Assembly: GCA_021166835.1 (NCBI GenBank)
Contig: JAJPEN010000047.1
Coordinates: 1-64,000, forward strand
Direction: 5' to 3'
From: Burkholderiaceae bacterium
GTDB lineage: Bacteria; Pseudomonadota; Gammaproteobacteria; Burkholderiales; Burkholderiaceae
Length of the DNA: 64,000 nucleotides
The notes below the pieces were generated by a model, which worked only from the letters and a program-made list of their open reading frames with translations, was not told the origin of the DNA and did not search any database. The position numbers and the translations under genes are program-made. Position 1 is the stretch's first letter. Every line of letters starts with the position of its first letter. Below are positions 29,601 to 37,279 of this stretch, piece after piece.

Positions 29601-32528
29601 CCGGCAGAGACCGCTTCCGCGCTGCACGCCGGCAGCGCACCGCACGTCGCCGACGTTTCGCTGCCCACGCGCAACGTGCTGCGCGAGCGCGCGCGCTCGT
29701 CGATCTTCGTGCACCACGCGCGCGAGCACAACCTGAAGAACGTCGACGTGACGGTGCCGCGCGACCGCTTCACGGTGATCACCGGCGTGTCGGGCTCGGG
29801 CAAGTCCACGCTCGCCTTCGACGTGATCTTCGGCGAGGGGCAGCGCCGCTATCTCGAGTCGCTGAACGCCTATGCGCGGCAGTTCGTGCAGCCGTCGGCG
29901 CGTCCCGACGTCGACGGCGTCTACGGCATCCCGCCCACAGTCGCGATCGAGCAGCGCGTCAGCCGCGGCGGACGCAAGAGCACGGTGGCCACGGTCACCG
30001 AGATCCACCATTTCCTGCGGCTGCTCTACACGAAGCTCGGCGAGCAGTACTGCCCCGACTGCAACGTGCGCATCGAGCCGCAGTCGCGCGAGGCGATCGC
30101 CGCGCGCATCCTGCGCGACTACCGCGGCCGGCACGTCGGCCTGCTCGCGCCGCTGGTCGTCAAGCGCAAGGGCGTCTACACCGACCTCGCGAAGTGGGCG
30201 AAGGCGCGCGGCTTCACGCATCTGCGCGTCGACGGCACATTCCTGCCCACCGAGCGCTTCCCGCGCATCGACCGCTACGTCGAGCACGACATCGAGCTGC
30301 CGGTGGCGGCGCTGCACGTCGACCCGGCCCGCGAGGCGGAGCTGCGCGACGCGCTCGAACAGGCGCTCGCGCACGGCAAGGGCCTGGTGATGGTCGCCGC
30401 GCCGCTCGACGCGCTGCACGCAGCGAGCCTCGACGGCGACGGCGACGCGTGGGCGTCGGCCTGCGGCGCGATCGAGGCGCGGCTGTTCTCGACCAAACGT
30501 GCCTGCGCCTCGTGCGGAACGAGCTTTCCCGAGCCCGATCCGCGCCTGTTCTCGTTCAACTCGAAGGCCGGCTGGTGTCCGTCGTGCCTCGGCACCGGCA
30601 TCCGTCTGCCCTATGTGCCGAAGATCGTCGACACCGGCCGCAGCGAGGACGACTCGACGAGCCAGTCGGTCGGCGACCAGGCCGAGGCGCTCGCCGACCA
30701 GCGCATCGCCGAGACGCGCAGCGCGGCAGATGCCACGCCCGCGGAGGCGGCCGCGCTCGAGCGCAGCGACGACGAAGTCGAGGCCGAGCTGCGCTGCCCG
30801 GACTGCGAAGGGCAGCGCCTGAACCGCAACGCGCTCGCCGTGCGGCTGCGCGGCAAGTCGATCGCCGAGCTGGCCCGACTGCCGGTGACCGACTGCGCGC
30901 AATGGATCGATGCACTCGAGCTGGACGGACGCGAAGCCGAGATCGGCCGCGATGCGCTCGCCGAGATCCGCTCGCGGCTCGGCTTCCTCGCCGAAGTGGG
31001 CCTGGGCTACCTCGCGCTCGAGCGCAGCGCACCCACGCTGTCGGGCGGCGAAGCGCAGCGCATCCGGCTGGCGGCGCAGCTCGGCTCCACGCTGCAGGGC
31101 GTCTGCTACGTGCTCGACGAGCCGACGATCGGGCTGCACCCGCGCGACAACGATGTGCTGCTCGACACGCTCGAGGCGCTGCGCGACAAGGGCAACACGC
31201 TGCTCGTCGTCGAGCACGACGAGGACACGATCCGGCGCGCCGACCACGTCATCGACATCGGACCGGGCGCCGGACGCCTCGGCGGACACATCGTCGCCAG
31301 CGGGCCGCACGAGACGCTCGCCCGGCACCCCGACAGCGTCACCGGCCGCTTCCTCGCGCATCCGCTCGCGCACCCGCTCGGCGCCCACCGGCCGACCGAT
31401 CCCGACGCAGCGGGCCTCCAATGGCTGACGCTGCGCAATGCGCGTCTGCACAACCTCGCCGGCATCGACGTGCGCATCCCGCTCGCGCGCATGACGGTGG
31501 TCACCGGCGTCTCCGGCTCGGGCAAGTCGACGCTCGCGCGCGACCTGCTGCTGCGCGGCGTCGCATCGCTGGTGCACGCGCGCAACCGCCGTGCAACGGC
31601 GCCGCGCATCGCCGGCGTCGACGCGATCGAGAACTGGGAGGGCGTCTCGCGCGTGCTCGAGGTCGACCAGACGCCGATCGGCAAGACCCCGCGCTCGTGC
31701 CCGGCGACCTACGTCGGCTTCTGGGACGCGATCCGGCGGCTGTTCGCCGACACGGCCGAGGCGCGCCTGCGCGGCTGGGGACCGGGCCGCTTCAGCTTCA
31801 ATACCTCCGGCGGACGCTGCCCGGCCTGCGAAGGCCAGGGAATGCAGACGATCGCGATGAGCTTCCTGCCCGACGTCAAGGTGCCCTGCGACGTCTGCGG
31901 CGGACAGCGCTTCAACGCCGAGACGCTCGAGATCGCGCTGCGCGATCGTTCGGTCGGCGACGTGCTGGCGATGAACGTCGACGAGGCGCTCGCGTTCTTC
32001 GCCGCGCATCCGTCGATCGCGCACCCGCTGCAGCTGCTGCAGGACGTCGGGCTCGGCTACCTGACGCTCGGCCAGCCTAGCCCCACGCTGTCGGGCGGCG
32101 AAGCCCAGCGCATCAAGCTGGTCACCGAGCTGGCGAAAGTGCGCACGACGAACGCCGGCGACGACCCGCGCGTGGCGGCGGCGCGCGAACGCGCGATCGC
32201 GCGCGGGCGCAAGCTGCCGCCCGCGTCCAACACGCTCTACGTGCTCGACGAACCGACGGTCGGCCTGCACATGGCCGACGTCGAGAGGCTGATCCGCGTG
32301 CTGCACCGGCTGGTGGACGCCGGCAACACGCTCGTCGTCGTCGAGCACGACGTCGACGTCTGGGCCGAGGCCGACTGGATCGTCGATCTCGGACCCGAAG
32401 GCGGTGCAGGCGGCGGCCGCGTCGTCGCCGCCGGGTCGCCGCAGGAGCTCGCCGCGCGCGCCGACACGCACACCGCGCGCGCGCTGGCGGAGTTCCGCGA
32501 CGAGCGCCGCGTGCTTCAGCTCCGGTAG
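26619..32528 (+). CDS. uvrA: Double-length UvrA-like excinuclease ATPase
   Basis: ABC-type protein of 1969 residues, about twice the usual UvrA (about 940). It is a head-to-tail duplication: Walker A motifs (GVSGSGKS) at about residues 52, 650, 1056 and 1630, and SGGE signatures at about 498, 845, 1475 and 1825. Each half also keeps both zinc modules (paired CxxC motifs before FSFNS and around RCPTC/RCPAC). A tandem UvrA covalently mimics the UvrA dimer that scans DNA for bulky lesions. Similar giant UvrA proteins are known from Burkholderiales, often beside a normal uvrA elsewhere, so this may be a second paralogue. The gst gene overlaps its 3' end by 13 nt. Confidence 0.9.
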   Translation: MLHEPTPDRTDASDEPRHSAAHAAIRIRGARQNNLKNLDVDIPTGELVVVTGVSGSGKSSLVFDTLYAEGQRRYVETFSAYARQFLDRMDKPQVDRIEGVPPAIAIDQTNPVRTSRSTVGTMTELNDHLKLLYARAAALHCRGCGKPVRRDTVASVREALVARAAAAGDPRIVLGFPVPVPANFGEAEIRAHLDAQGYARVQAREVDGERIVLHVVQDRFRVSNVEPSRLSDSIEAAFRRGHGRLTLHVLDDDGSERERWRYSTGLHCADCDIAYAEPLPSLFSFNSPIGACEQCRGFGRVIGVDLGLVVPDESRTLADGAVKPWQTKSFAECQRDLKKYAARAGVRIDVPWRALDERERRWVIEGAPDWTGKWETQWYGIRHFFEWLESRAYKMHIRVLLSKYRSYDTCKACGGARLVPDALLWRVGDDERGEGGRTIHELMLLPIDRLAAFFAQLRLPAPLDEATVLLLDEIRNRLRFLREVGLGYLTLDRQSRTLSGGEVQRINLTTALGTSLVNTLFVLDEPSIGLHPRDMGRVIAVMQRLREAGNSLVVVEHDPLVMHAADRVLDIGPGPGERGGEIVFYGPPAALARAATLTGDYLAGRRVVDAGRRLPVTPSTKRLVLEGAREHNLKLGTVEFPLERLVCLTGVSGSGKSTLMQNVLLPALRRAKGQPTDAPGAHERLLGDDWIDDVVFVDQSPIGKTARSNPASYVGAFDAIRKRFAAAPLARERGYTAGTFSFNAGDGRCPTCSGNGFEHVEMQFLSDVYLRCPDCNGSRFRDEVLEVTIEGEDGIARSIAGVLDLTVREALSVFGRAHDVRTKLQPLADVGLDYLRLGQPVPTLSGGEAQRLKLAGHLAEAAARGLTGPTGSADPARPGHPFAKAGRRGTLFLFDEPTTGLHFDDVAKLLRALRKLLAAGHSLLVIEHNLDLIRAADWIVDLGPEGGDGGGELVAAGTPEDLMREARSHTGTALREYEAQFDRGDIDAAREGGSPAETASALHAGSAPHVADVSLPTRNVLRERARSSIFVHHAREHNLKNVDVTVPRDRFTVITGVSGSGKSTLAFDVIFGEGQRRYLESLNAYARQFVQPSARPDVDGVYGIPPTVAIEQRVSRGGRKSTVATVTEIHHFLRLLYTKLGEQYCPDCNVRIEPQSREAIAARILRDYRGRHVGLLAPLVVKRKGVYTDLAKWAKARGFTHLRVDGTFLPTERFPRIDRYVEHDIELPVAALHVDPAREAELRDALEQALAHGKGLVMVAAPLDALHAASLDGDGDAWASACGAIEARLFSTKRACASCGTSFPEPDPRLFSFNSKAGWCPSCLGTGIRLPYVPKIVDTGRSEDDSTSQSVGDQAEALADQRIAETRSAADATPAEAAALERSDDEVEAELRCPDCEGQRLNRNALAVRLRGKSIAELARLPVTDCAQWIDALELDGREAEIGRDALAEIRSRLGFLAEVGLGYLALERSAPTLSGGEAQRIRLAAQLGSTLQGVCYVLDEPTIGLHPRDNDVLLDTLEALRDKGNTLLVVEHDEDTIRRADHVIDIGPGAGRLGGHIVASGPHETLARHPDSVTGRFLAHPLAHPLGAHRPTDPDAAGLQWLTLRNARLHNLAGIDVRIPLARMTVVTGVSGSGKSTLARDLLLRGVASLVHARNRRATAPRIAGVDAIENWEGVSRVLEVDQTPIGKTPRSCPATYVGFWDAIRRLFADTAEARLRGWGPGRFSFNTSGGRCPACEGQGMQTIAMSFLPDVKVPCDVCGGQRFNAETLEIALRDRSVGDVLAMNVDEALAFFAAHPSIAHPLQLLQDVGLGYLTLGQPSPTLSGGEAQRIKLVTELAKVRTTNAGDDPRVAAARERAIARGRKLPPASNTLYVLDEPTVGLHMADVERLIRVLHRLVDAGNTLVVVEHDVDVWAEADWIVDLGPEGGAGGGRVVAAGSPQELAARADTHTARALAEFRDERRVLQLR

Positions 32529-33172
32529 ACGTTCAGCTTCAGGCGCTCGCGCTCGATTGCGGCGGCCACCGCCGGCACCTGCGCGACGCGCTGCACGTGC
32601 GCCCAGAGGCGGGGCAGCGACTCGGGATCGATGCCTGCGAAGCCGCCCCATCGCAGCAGCGTGAGCGAATAGATATCGAGGAACGACAGCCGCTCGCCGA
32701 GCAGGAAGCCCTCGCCCGCCTCGACGACCCATTGCTGGATCCGTTCGAGGTAGCCGCGATACAGCCCGATCGCGAAGGCCTTGATCGCCGCCTGCGCCGA
32801 CGCGTCGTCGGTGAAGCGCTCGGGCATGAACACGTGCGTGAAGGTCGGATGCACGGTGTTGTTCATCCACGCGAAGCGCGACATCGCCTGCGCGCGCGCC
32901 CATGTTTCGGCGGGCAGCAGCCCGGCCTGCGGAAAGCGCCGGTCGATCCAGTCGCAGATCGCGACGATCTGGGTAAGCGGCCGGCCGTCGACGACCAGCG
33001 TGGGCACCTGGCCGTTCGGATTCAGCGCAAGGTACTCGGGCGTGCGTTGCTCGCCCTTGTGCAGCTTGACCGCGTGAGCGACGAAATCCTGGCCGGTGGC
33101 CGCCCTGACGACTTCGAGTCCGGCGTGCGGGACGAAGGAGCAGGCGCCCGGCCCGTAATGCAGTTCGATCAT
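32516..33172 (-). CDS. Glutathione S-transferase family protein
   Basis: Protein of 218 residues with an N-terminal thioredoxin-like domain starting MIELHYGPGACSFVPHAGLEV, the bacterial beta-class pattern in which the Ser/Cys near residues 11-12 contacts glutathione, then LNPNGQVPTLVVDG with the cis-Pro, and a helical C-terminal domain with FLLGERLSFLDIY. Substrate unknown. The ATG has GGAG 5 nt upstream. Convergent with uvrA and divergent from the Gly-rich secreted protein gene. Confidence 0.92.
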   Translation of the reverse strand: MIELHYGPGACSFVPHAGLEVVRAATGQDFVAHAVKLHKGEQRTPEYLALNPNGQVPTLVVDGRPLTQIVAICDWIDRRFPQAGLLPAETWARAQAMSRFAWMNNTVHPTFTHVFMPERFTDDASAQAAIKAFAIGLYRGYLERIQQWVVEAGEGFLLGERLSFLDIYSLTLLRWGGFAGIDPESLPRLWAHVQRVAQVPAVAAAIERERLKLNVYRS

Positions 33173-33227
33173 GGAGTCTCCGAAGACGGGGAGCGGCGCA
33201 CGGAAGCGTCCCGCACGCCGTGCGCCG

Positions 33228-33255
33228 AGTATAAGGGCGGGGTTCCGTCCCGCAA
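33228..33255 (-). promoter_or_regulatory. Candidate sigma-70 promoter of the gst gene
   Basis: On the minus strand TTGCGG (33255-33250) and TATACT (33233-33228) are separated by 16 bp. The -10 is a strong match, the -35 moderate. Transcription would start about 50 nt before the gst ATG. Confidence 0.4.
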
Positions 33256-33296
33256 CGGCGGCGACGAGCCCGAGCGGCTGTATCACGCGAGCTTCA

Positions 33297-33314
33297 TGTT
33301 TCGCGGATGAAACA
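33297..33314 (+). promoter_or_regulatory. Palindrome, possible activator (enhancer) site
   Basis: TGTTTC-N6-GAAACA, a perfect inverted repeat with 6-bp arms. Its centre lies about 74 bp upstream of the sigma-54-like -24 element (33379) and about 100 bp before the expected transcription start, the usual distance for a sigma-54 activator site. The nearby activator gene at 38617-39984 is the obvious candidate to bind it. Confidence 0.45.
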
Positions 33315-33378
33315 GCGACGACGCGCCGGCAGGCACTCATTTCCCTCGTCGATCAACGACTTGCGTCGCTTCCCTCGA

Positions 33379-33394
33379 CGGCATGGTCCTTGCG
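33379..33394 (+). promoter_or_regulatory. Sigma-54-type (-24/-12) promoter element
   Basis: CGGCAT-N5-TTGCG compares with the consensus TGGCAC-N5-TTGCA. The invariant GG (33380-33381) and GC (33392-33393) are separated by exactly 10 bp. It lies 76 bp before the start of the Gly-rich secreted protein gene and would give a leader of about 65 nt. The 33173-33470 gap holds no gene. Confidence 0.55.
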
Positions 33395-33470
33395 TTCGCC
33401 GTATGGGGGGAGGACGCGCATTGCGCTTCCTCACCGGGTACCCGTCCCAACAGAACGCAGGAGAGCTCGA

Positions 33471-35150
33471 ATGAGAATGACGCTTCTCGCCAGTGCGATG
33501 GCACTGGCTTTCGCCAGCGGTTCGGCTTTCGCGAACCCGACGAACAACTCGGCCGATCCGAACGGAACCAACACGCAGAGCGCGACGGCGACGGCGACGC
33601 AGGGCGGTGACGGCGCGCCTCAGGCGAACGAGAACTCGACCGCGTCGCTGATGAACGACAGCAGCACGAACTACAGCAACAACACGAACACGACGACGAA
33701 CACGACGCAGACGTGGAACACGAGCATCGTCGCCACCGCGAACCTGAGCGCCACGGTCAGCGGCAACACGATCTCCAACCTCGGCAACATGGCCACCAAC
33801 AGCGGCAACGCGAACGGCGGACGCGCCGGTGACGGCCTCGGCGGAACCGGCGGCGTGGGCAACGGCGGCACCGGCGGCGCGGGCGGCAACGGCGGCAGCG
33901 GCGGCAACGCCAGCAATGGCAGCGCGACCAACGGCAGCGCGAGCGCCGGACCGTCGACGAACGGCAGTTCGACGAACTGGGGCGCGAGCGCAGGCAATGG
34001 CGGACGCGGCGGCGACACCGGCAACGCGAACGGCGCCTACGGCGGCGATGGCGGACGCGCGCGCGCGGATGGCGGCCTGGGCGGCAACGCGGGCAACTCG
34101 ACCTCGACCGGAACCGGCACCAGCAACGGCGCGACCGGCGGCAACGGCGCGGTCGGCGCGGTCGGGGCGGGAGGCGGCAGCGCCTCGTCCAGCTCGAGCA
34201 ACGGCAGCGCGTCGAACGGTTCGGCCTCTTCCGGCGATGCCGGCAATTCCGGCCGTGCGGGCAACGCCCGCTCGACGGCCGATTCGAACGGGCCGGTCGG
34301 ATCGAGTGCGAGCGGCGGCAGCTCCGGCAGCACCGGCACTTCGGCGGGCGGCGGCTCGGGCGGCGGCGCCGCCGGTTCGACGGCCAGCGGCAACAACCGC
34401 AACAACGACATCGGCTCGACCGGCGGCACGGGCGGCGCCGGCACAGGCGGAGCCGGCAGCACGAGCGGCACGGCGAGCACCGGCGGCGCGGGCGGCTCCA
34501 CGTCGAACGGCGGCGCGGGCGGCACGTCGACGGCGACGAACACCAGCGGCGCCGCAGGAGCGGCTGCGCCCGCCACGAACGGCAGCGCGACCAACGGCGG
34601 CTCGAGCGCCAGCAGCGGCTCGGGCGGTGCGGGCGGCGCGGGCGGCTCCGGTGGCGCAGGCGGCGCCGGCGGCATGGGCGGCACGGCGAGCGGGGGAACG
34701 TTCTCGCCGAACGGCGGCACCGGCGGCACGGGCCAGGGCGGCACCGCGGCCGGCGGCGCGGGCGGCGCGGGCGGCACGGCGACCAACACGGCCGGTGCGG
34801 GCGGCGCGAGCGGCTCGGCCACCAACGGCGACGCGACCAACGGCGGTTCGTCGACCAGCGCGTCGAACGGCTCGGCGACCAACGGCAGCGCCTCGGGCGG
34901 TGGCGGTGCGGTCGGCGCGACCGGCGGTACGGGCACGGGCGGCTCGGGCGGCATGGGCGGTACCGGCAACGGCGGCGTCGGTGGCGCCGGCGGACAGAAC
35001 ACCGTCACGGCCGGAACCTTCGACATGTCGAACACCATCGACAACTCGTTCTCGAACAGCGCCGGCATCACGATCGCGAGCCAGAACAGCGGCATCGCGG
35101 CGCTGATCCAGCAGAGCGCGAACGTCCAGGCGAACCTCGCCGTTCGCTGA
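33471..35150 (+). CDS. Secreted Gly/Asn/Ser/Thr-rich repetitive protein, amyloid-like candidate
   Basis: Exported protein of 559 residues. A signal peptide (TLLASAMALAFASGSAFA) ends near residue 22. Residues 23-115 are rich in Asn, Thr and Ser; about 120-510 is low-complexity Gly with recurring TNGSA, GGAGG and GGTGG motifs; the last 50 residues are non-repetitive (NTIDNSFSNSAGITIASQNS and then IQQSANVQANLAV). I find no Cys and very few aromatic or charged residues. AGGAG lies 7 nt upstream of the ATG. Its neighbours (C39 peptidase, coiled-coil outer-membrane barrel) suggest it is the main fibre subunit of a Fap-like system, like FapC; this is inference, as the Gly-rich core does not look like classical FapC repeats. 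Confidence 0.75.
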   Translation: MRMTLLASAMALAFASGSAFANPTNNSADPNGTNTQSATATATQGGDGAPQANENSTASLMNDSSTNYSNNTNTTTNTTQTWNTSIVATANLSATVSGNTISNLGNMATNSGNANGGRAGDGLGGTGGVGNGGTGGAGGNGGSGGNASNGSATNGSASAGPSTNGSSTNWGASAGNGGRGGDTGNANGAYGGDGGRARADGGLGGNAGNSTSTGTGTSNGATGGNGAVGAVGAGGGSASSSSSNGSASNGSASSGDAGNSGRAGNARSTADSNGPVGSSASGGSSGSTGTSAGGGSGGGAAGSTASGNNRNNDIGSTGGTGGAGTGGAGSTSGTASTGGAGGSTSNGGAGGTSTATNTSGAAGAAAPATNGSATNGGSSASSGSGGAGGAGGSGGAGGAGGMGGTASGGTFSPNGGTGGTGQGGTAAGGAGGAGGTATNTAGAGGASGSATNGDATNGGSSTSASNGSATNGSASGGGGAVGATGGTGTGGSGGMGGTGNGGVGGAGGQNTVTAGTFDMSNTIDNSFSNSAGITIASQNSGIAALIQQSANVQANLAVR

Positions 35151-35166
35151 ACGACGAAACCGTGAA

Positions 35167-35199
35167 CGGCACGGCGGACGCTCCGGCCCCGCCGTGCCG
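35167..35199 (+). terminator. 11-bp hairpin between the first two secreted-protein genes
   Basis: CGGCACGGCGG and CCGCCGTGCCG pair perfectly around an 11-nt loop, 16 bp after the stop of the Gly-rich gene and 30 bp before the next start. It has no T run. It could stabilise the 3' end of the first message or lower read-through, giving more of the first product than of the later ones. Confidence 0.5.
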
Positions 35200-35229
35200 G
35201 AACACGGAAATGCACGAGAGGGGCTTCCG

Positions 35230-35631
35230 ATGTGCACCCTGATTCGCCCGCTCTTCGGCGCCGTCGCGACCGCCGCGTTCCTGCTCGCCGGCGCGGCCCT
35301 CGCGGCCGACGAAGACGACGCGCCGCTCGACGCGCTTCCGGTCGCCTCCGCACAGCCTTCGCCGGCGACGAACGCGACGGCGTGGTCGGCCGTGAGCGTC
35401 GTCGACGATCGCGAGCTGTCGCAGCAGCGCGGCGGCGCGGACCTGCACCTGAACGAGAACAACGCCAGAGCGATCGTGCGCGACAACGTCGCCGCCAACC
35501 TGAGCACCGGCAACAACTCGATCAACGGCGAATCGTTCTCCGGAATGAGCGGCGTGCCGATGGTCGTGCAGAACTCGGGCAACAACGTCGTCATCCAGAA
35601 CTCGACGATCCTGAATCTCCAGCTGCAGTAG
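35230..35631 (+). CDS. Small secreted protein with RGG leader-like motif, FapB-like candidate
   Basis: Exported protein of 133 residues. A signal peptide ends at ALA (about residue 25), then a Pro/Ala linker, then ELSQQRGG at residues 62-69, and a 64-residue Asn-rich C-terminal part: NENNARAIVRDNVAANLSTG and MVVQNSGNNVVIQNSTI. The QNSG-x4-IQ-x-S pattern also occurs near the C-terminus of the Gly-rich protein upstream. The L-x3-RGG element resembles the double-glycine sites cut by C39 peptidases, and such a peptidase is encoded next, 8 bp downstream. It may be the nucleator (FapB-like) or a minor fibre subunit; this is inference. Confidence 0.75.
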   Translation: MCTLIRPLFGAVATAAFLLAGAALAADEDDAPLDALPVASAQPSPATNATAWSAVSVVDDRELSQQRGGADLHLNENNARAIVRDNVAANLSTGNNSINGESFSGMSGVPMVVQNSGNNVVIQNSTILNLQLQ

Positions 35632-35639
35632 GTCCGCAC

Positions 35640-36368
35640 GTGCTTCACGCCTCGCTGCGTCGGGTCGCCTGCGCGGCTGCAGCGCTGCTCGCATCGCTGC
35701 TCGCGTCGGTTGCGATCGACGCATCGGCGCAGGCTTCCGCGCCCTTCCTCGGCGCCACCGGCAACACCTTCTCGATGCCGGTGCGTACGATCAAGCAGAT
35801 CCGGCAGCAGATCGCGTTCCGCGCGACGCTGCACCAGAAATACGACTTCAGCTGCGGCTCGGCCGCGGTGGCCACGCTGCTCACCTACCACTACGGAAAA
35901 CCGGTCGACGAAGTCTCGGTGTTCCAGTGGATGTACGCGTCGGGCGACCAGGCGAAGATCCGCCGCGAAGGCTTCTCGCTGCTCGACATGAAGCGCTATC
36001 TCGAACACGCGGGCTACCAGGCCGACGGCGTGCGCGTCCCGCTCGACGAGCTGGCGCGCGTCGGCGTGCCTGCGATCGCACTGGTGAGCGACCAGGGCTA
36101 CCGGCACTTCGTCGTCGTCAAGGGCCTGCACGATTCGCACGTTGCCCTCGGCGATCCGGCGCTCGGCGCGCGCATCGTCCCGCGCGAGCAGTTCGAGTCG
36201 ATGTGGGTCGGCGGGATCTTCTTCGTCATCCGCAGCCATCTCGACATCGCGCGTTTCAACGTGCCGGCGGACTGGGCCGGGCGCCTGGCTGCGCCCCTGG
36301 CGCTGGGCGTCGTGCGCGAATCGATGGCCACCTTCAGCCTCGGCGTTCCCGACGCCAACCGATTCTGA
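35640..36368 (+). CDS. Periplasmic C39-family peptidase (FapD-like)
   Basis: Protein of 242 residues, GTG start at 35640, with an Ala/Leu-rich signal peptide ending near residue 31. The catalytic set of C39 cysteine peptidases is present: Gln66 and Cys72 in QKYDFSCGSAAVATLL, His156 in YRHFVVVKG and Asp172 in GDPALG. There is no ABC transporter domain, so this is a free-standing periplasmic enzyme like FapD, which is needed for Fap amyloid secretion in Pseudomonas. The two neighbours both carry an L-x3-RGG motif and are its likely substrates. Bacteriocin processing is less likely because no bacteriocin exporter is encoded here. Confidence 0.85.
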   Translation: MLHASLRRVACAAAALLASLLASVAIDASAQASAPFLGATGNTFSMPVRTIKQIRQQIAFRATLHQKYDFSCGSAAVATLLTYHYGKPVDEVSVFQWMYASGDQAKIRREGFSLLDMKRYLEHAGYQADGVRVPLDELARVGVPAIALVSDQGYRHFVVVKGLHDSHVALGDPALGARIVPREQFESMWVGGIFFVIRSHLDIARFNVPADWAGRLAAPLALGVVRESMATFSLGVPDANRF

Positions 36369-36379
36369 GCGGGAGCATC

Positions 36380-37276
36380 ATGAAAGCCGCGCCACACCCG
36401 CACTCTTCGCGCGCCGGCCGACCGACGGCGCTCGTCGCAGCGATCGTGCTGCCGTGGGCCGCGATGGCCGCGAGCCCCGATGCCGCGAACGTGCTCGCGC
36501 GCGCCGCCGTGCCCGAGCAGCAGCTCGAGCCGATGCGCGGCGGCCTCGATCTCGGCACGATGATCGGACGCTTCGCGATCGAGCGCATCGTGCGCGTCGA
36601 CGGCGAAGTCGTCGCACGCACGCAGTTGCTCGTCGACCGGCTCGACGCCGCCGTCTCGCGCGGCCAGCTTCCCGATGCGCGGCTGGTCGGCAATCTGGCG
36701 AATCTCGTGCAGATCGGCGAAGGCAACCGCGCGAGCACGGCGCCGCAATCGTCCGCGACGAGTTCGCAGTCGCAGCCGCCGACCAGCAGCGGCACGGTGT
36801 CCACGCCCAACGTCGCGAACGGCCTGTCCACCGAATGGGGCACCGCGCTCGCGCAGGCGGTGGCGATCGCCAACGGCGACCCGTCGAACCGGCCGGTGCC
36901 CGTCGACGTCGGCGTGGTGCCCTCCACCGGCGCCGGCTCCGCGCCCTCGGCGGCGACGAACGCGGCGACACCCGCCGCCGCGCAGGGCTCCGCCGGGGCA
37001 GCAGCGGCCGGCACGGCAGCCACCACCGCCGGCGGCGTCCCCGTCGTCGCTCCCGTCGCCATCCCGACCGTCTCGATCACGATCCCGCTCGGCAACGGCA
37101 GCAGCATCGTCGTCTCGGGCATCCCGAACGGCCCGGCACTGGCGACGTCCATCCAGAACTCGGTGCAGGCCGCCCGCATCGAGACCGAAACGCGGATCGA
37201 CGCCGCGCTCTCCTCGCTCAGCGCGCTGCGTTCGATGAATTTCGCCGCGGCGCTGCGGGATGCCGCCCGGCGCTGA
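36380..37276 (+). CDS. Secreted protein with second RGG leader-like motif
   Basis: Exported protein of 298 residues. A signal peptide ends near AMA-A (about 30), then QLEPMRGG at residues 48-55, a conserved-looking block (LDLGTMIGRFAIERIVRVDG and VVARTQLLVDRLD), a Ser/Thr/Ala/Gly-rich linker, and a C-terminal part with PTVSITIPLGNGSSIVVSG and a helical end. I do not recognise a named family; in gene position and secreted nature it resembles FapE. GGGAG lies 4 nt before the ATG. The gene ends 3 bp before the convergent outer-membrane protein gene. Confidence 0.72.
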   Translation: MKAAPHPHSSRAGRPTALVAAIVLPWAAMAASPDAANVLARAAVPEQQLEPMRGGLDLGTMIGRFAIERIVRVDGEVVARTQLLVDRLDAAVSRGQLPDARLVGNLANLVQIGEGNRASTAPQSSATSSQSQPPTSSGTVSTPNVANGLSTEWGTALAQAVAIANGDPSNRPVPVDVGVVPSTGAGSAPSAATNAATPAAAQGSAGAAAAGTAATTAGGVPVVAPVAIPTVSITIPLGNGSSIVVSGIPNGPALATSIQNSVQAARIETETRIDAALSSLSALRSMNFAAALRDAARR

Positions 37277-37279
37277 GCC

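Noticed and set aside
26019..32903. Very long open frame (about 2300 codons) on the minus strand opposite uvrA
   Set aside because: It mirrors the codon structure of uvrA in GC-rich DNA, is Arg/Gly/Asp-rich, and has no recognisable domain. The plus-strand frame has all UvrA motifs.
33800..35000. Possible CRISPR array or PE_PGRS-like gene from the repeats
   Set aside because: The repeats are short degenerate Gly codons with no constant spacer length, and there is no PE domain or mycobacterial context.
33294..36239. Long minus-strand open frame opposite the Gly-rich secreted protein gene
   Set aside because: Low-complexity Ala/Arg shadow of GGC repeats; the plus strand has a signal peptide, a Shine-Dalgarno and a structured C-terminus.
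35230..37276. Bacteriocin cluster (GG leaders plus C39 peptidase)
   Set aside because: The peptidase has a signal peptide and no ABC transporter part, the GG proteins are long and Sec-exported, and no immunity or exporter gene is seen.
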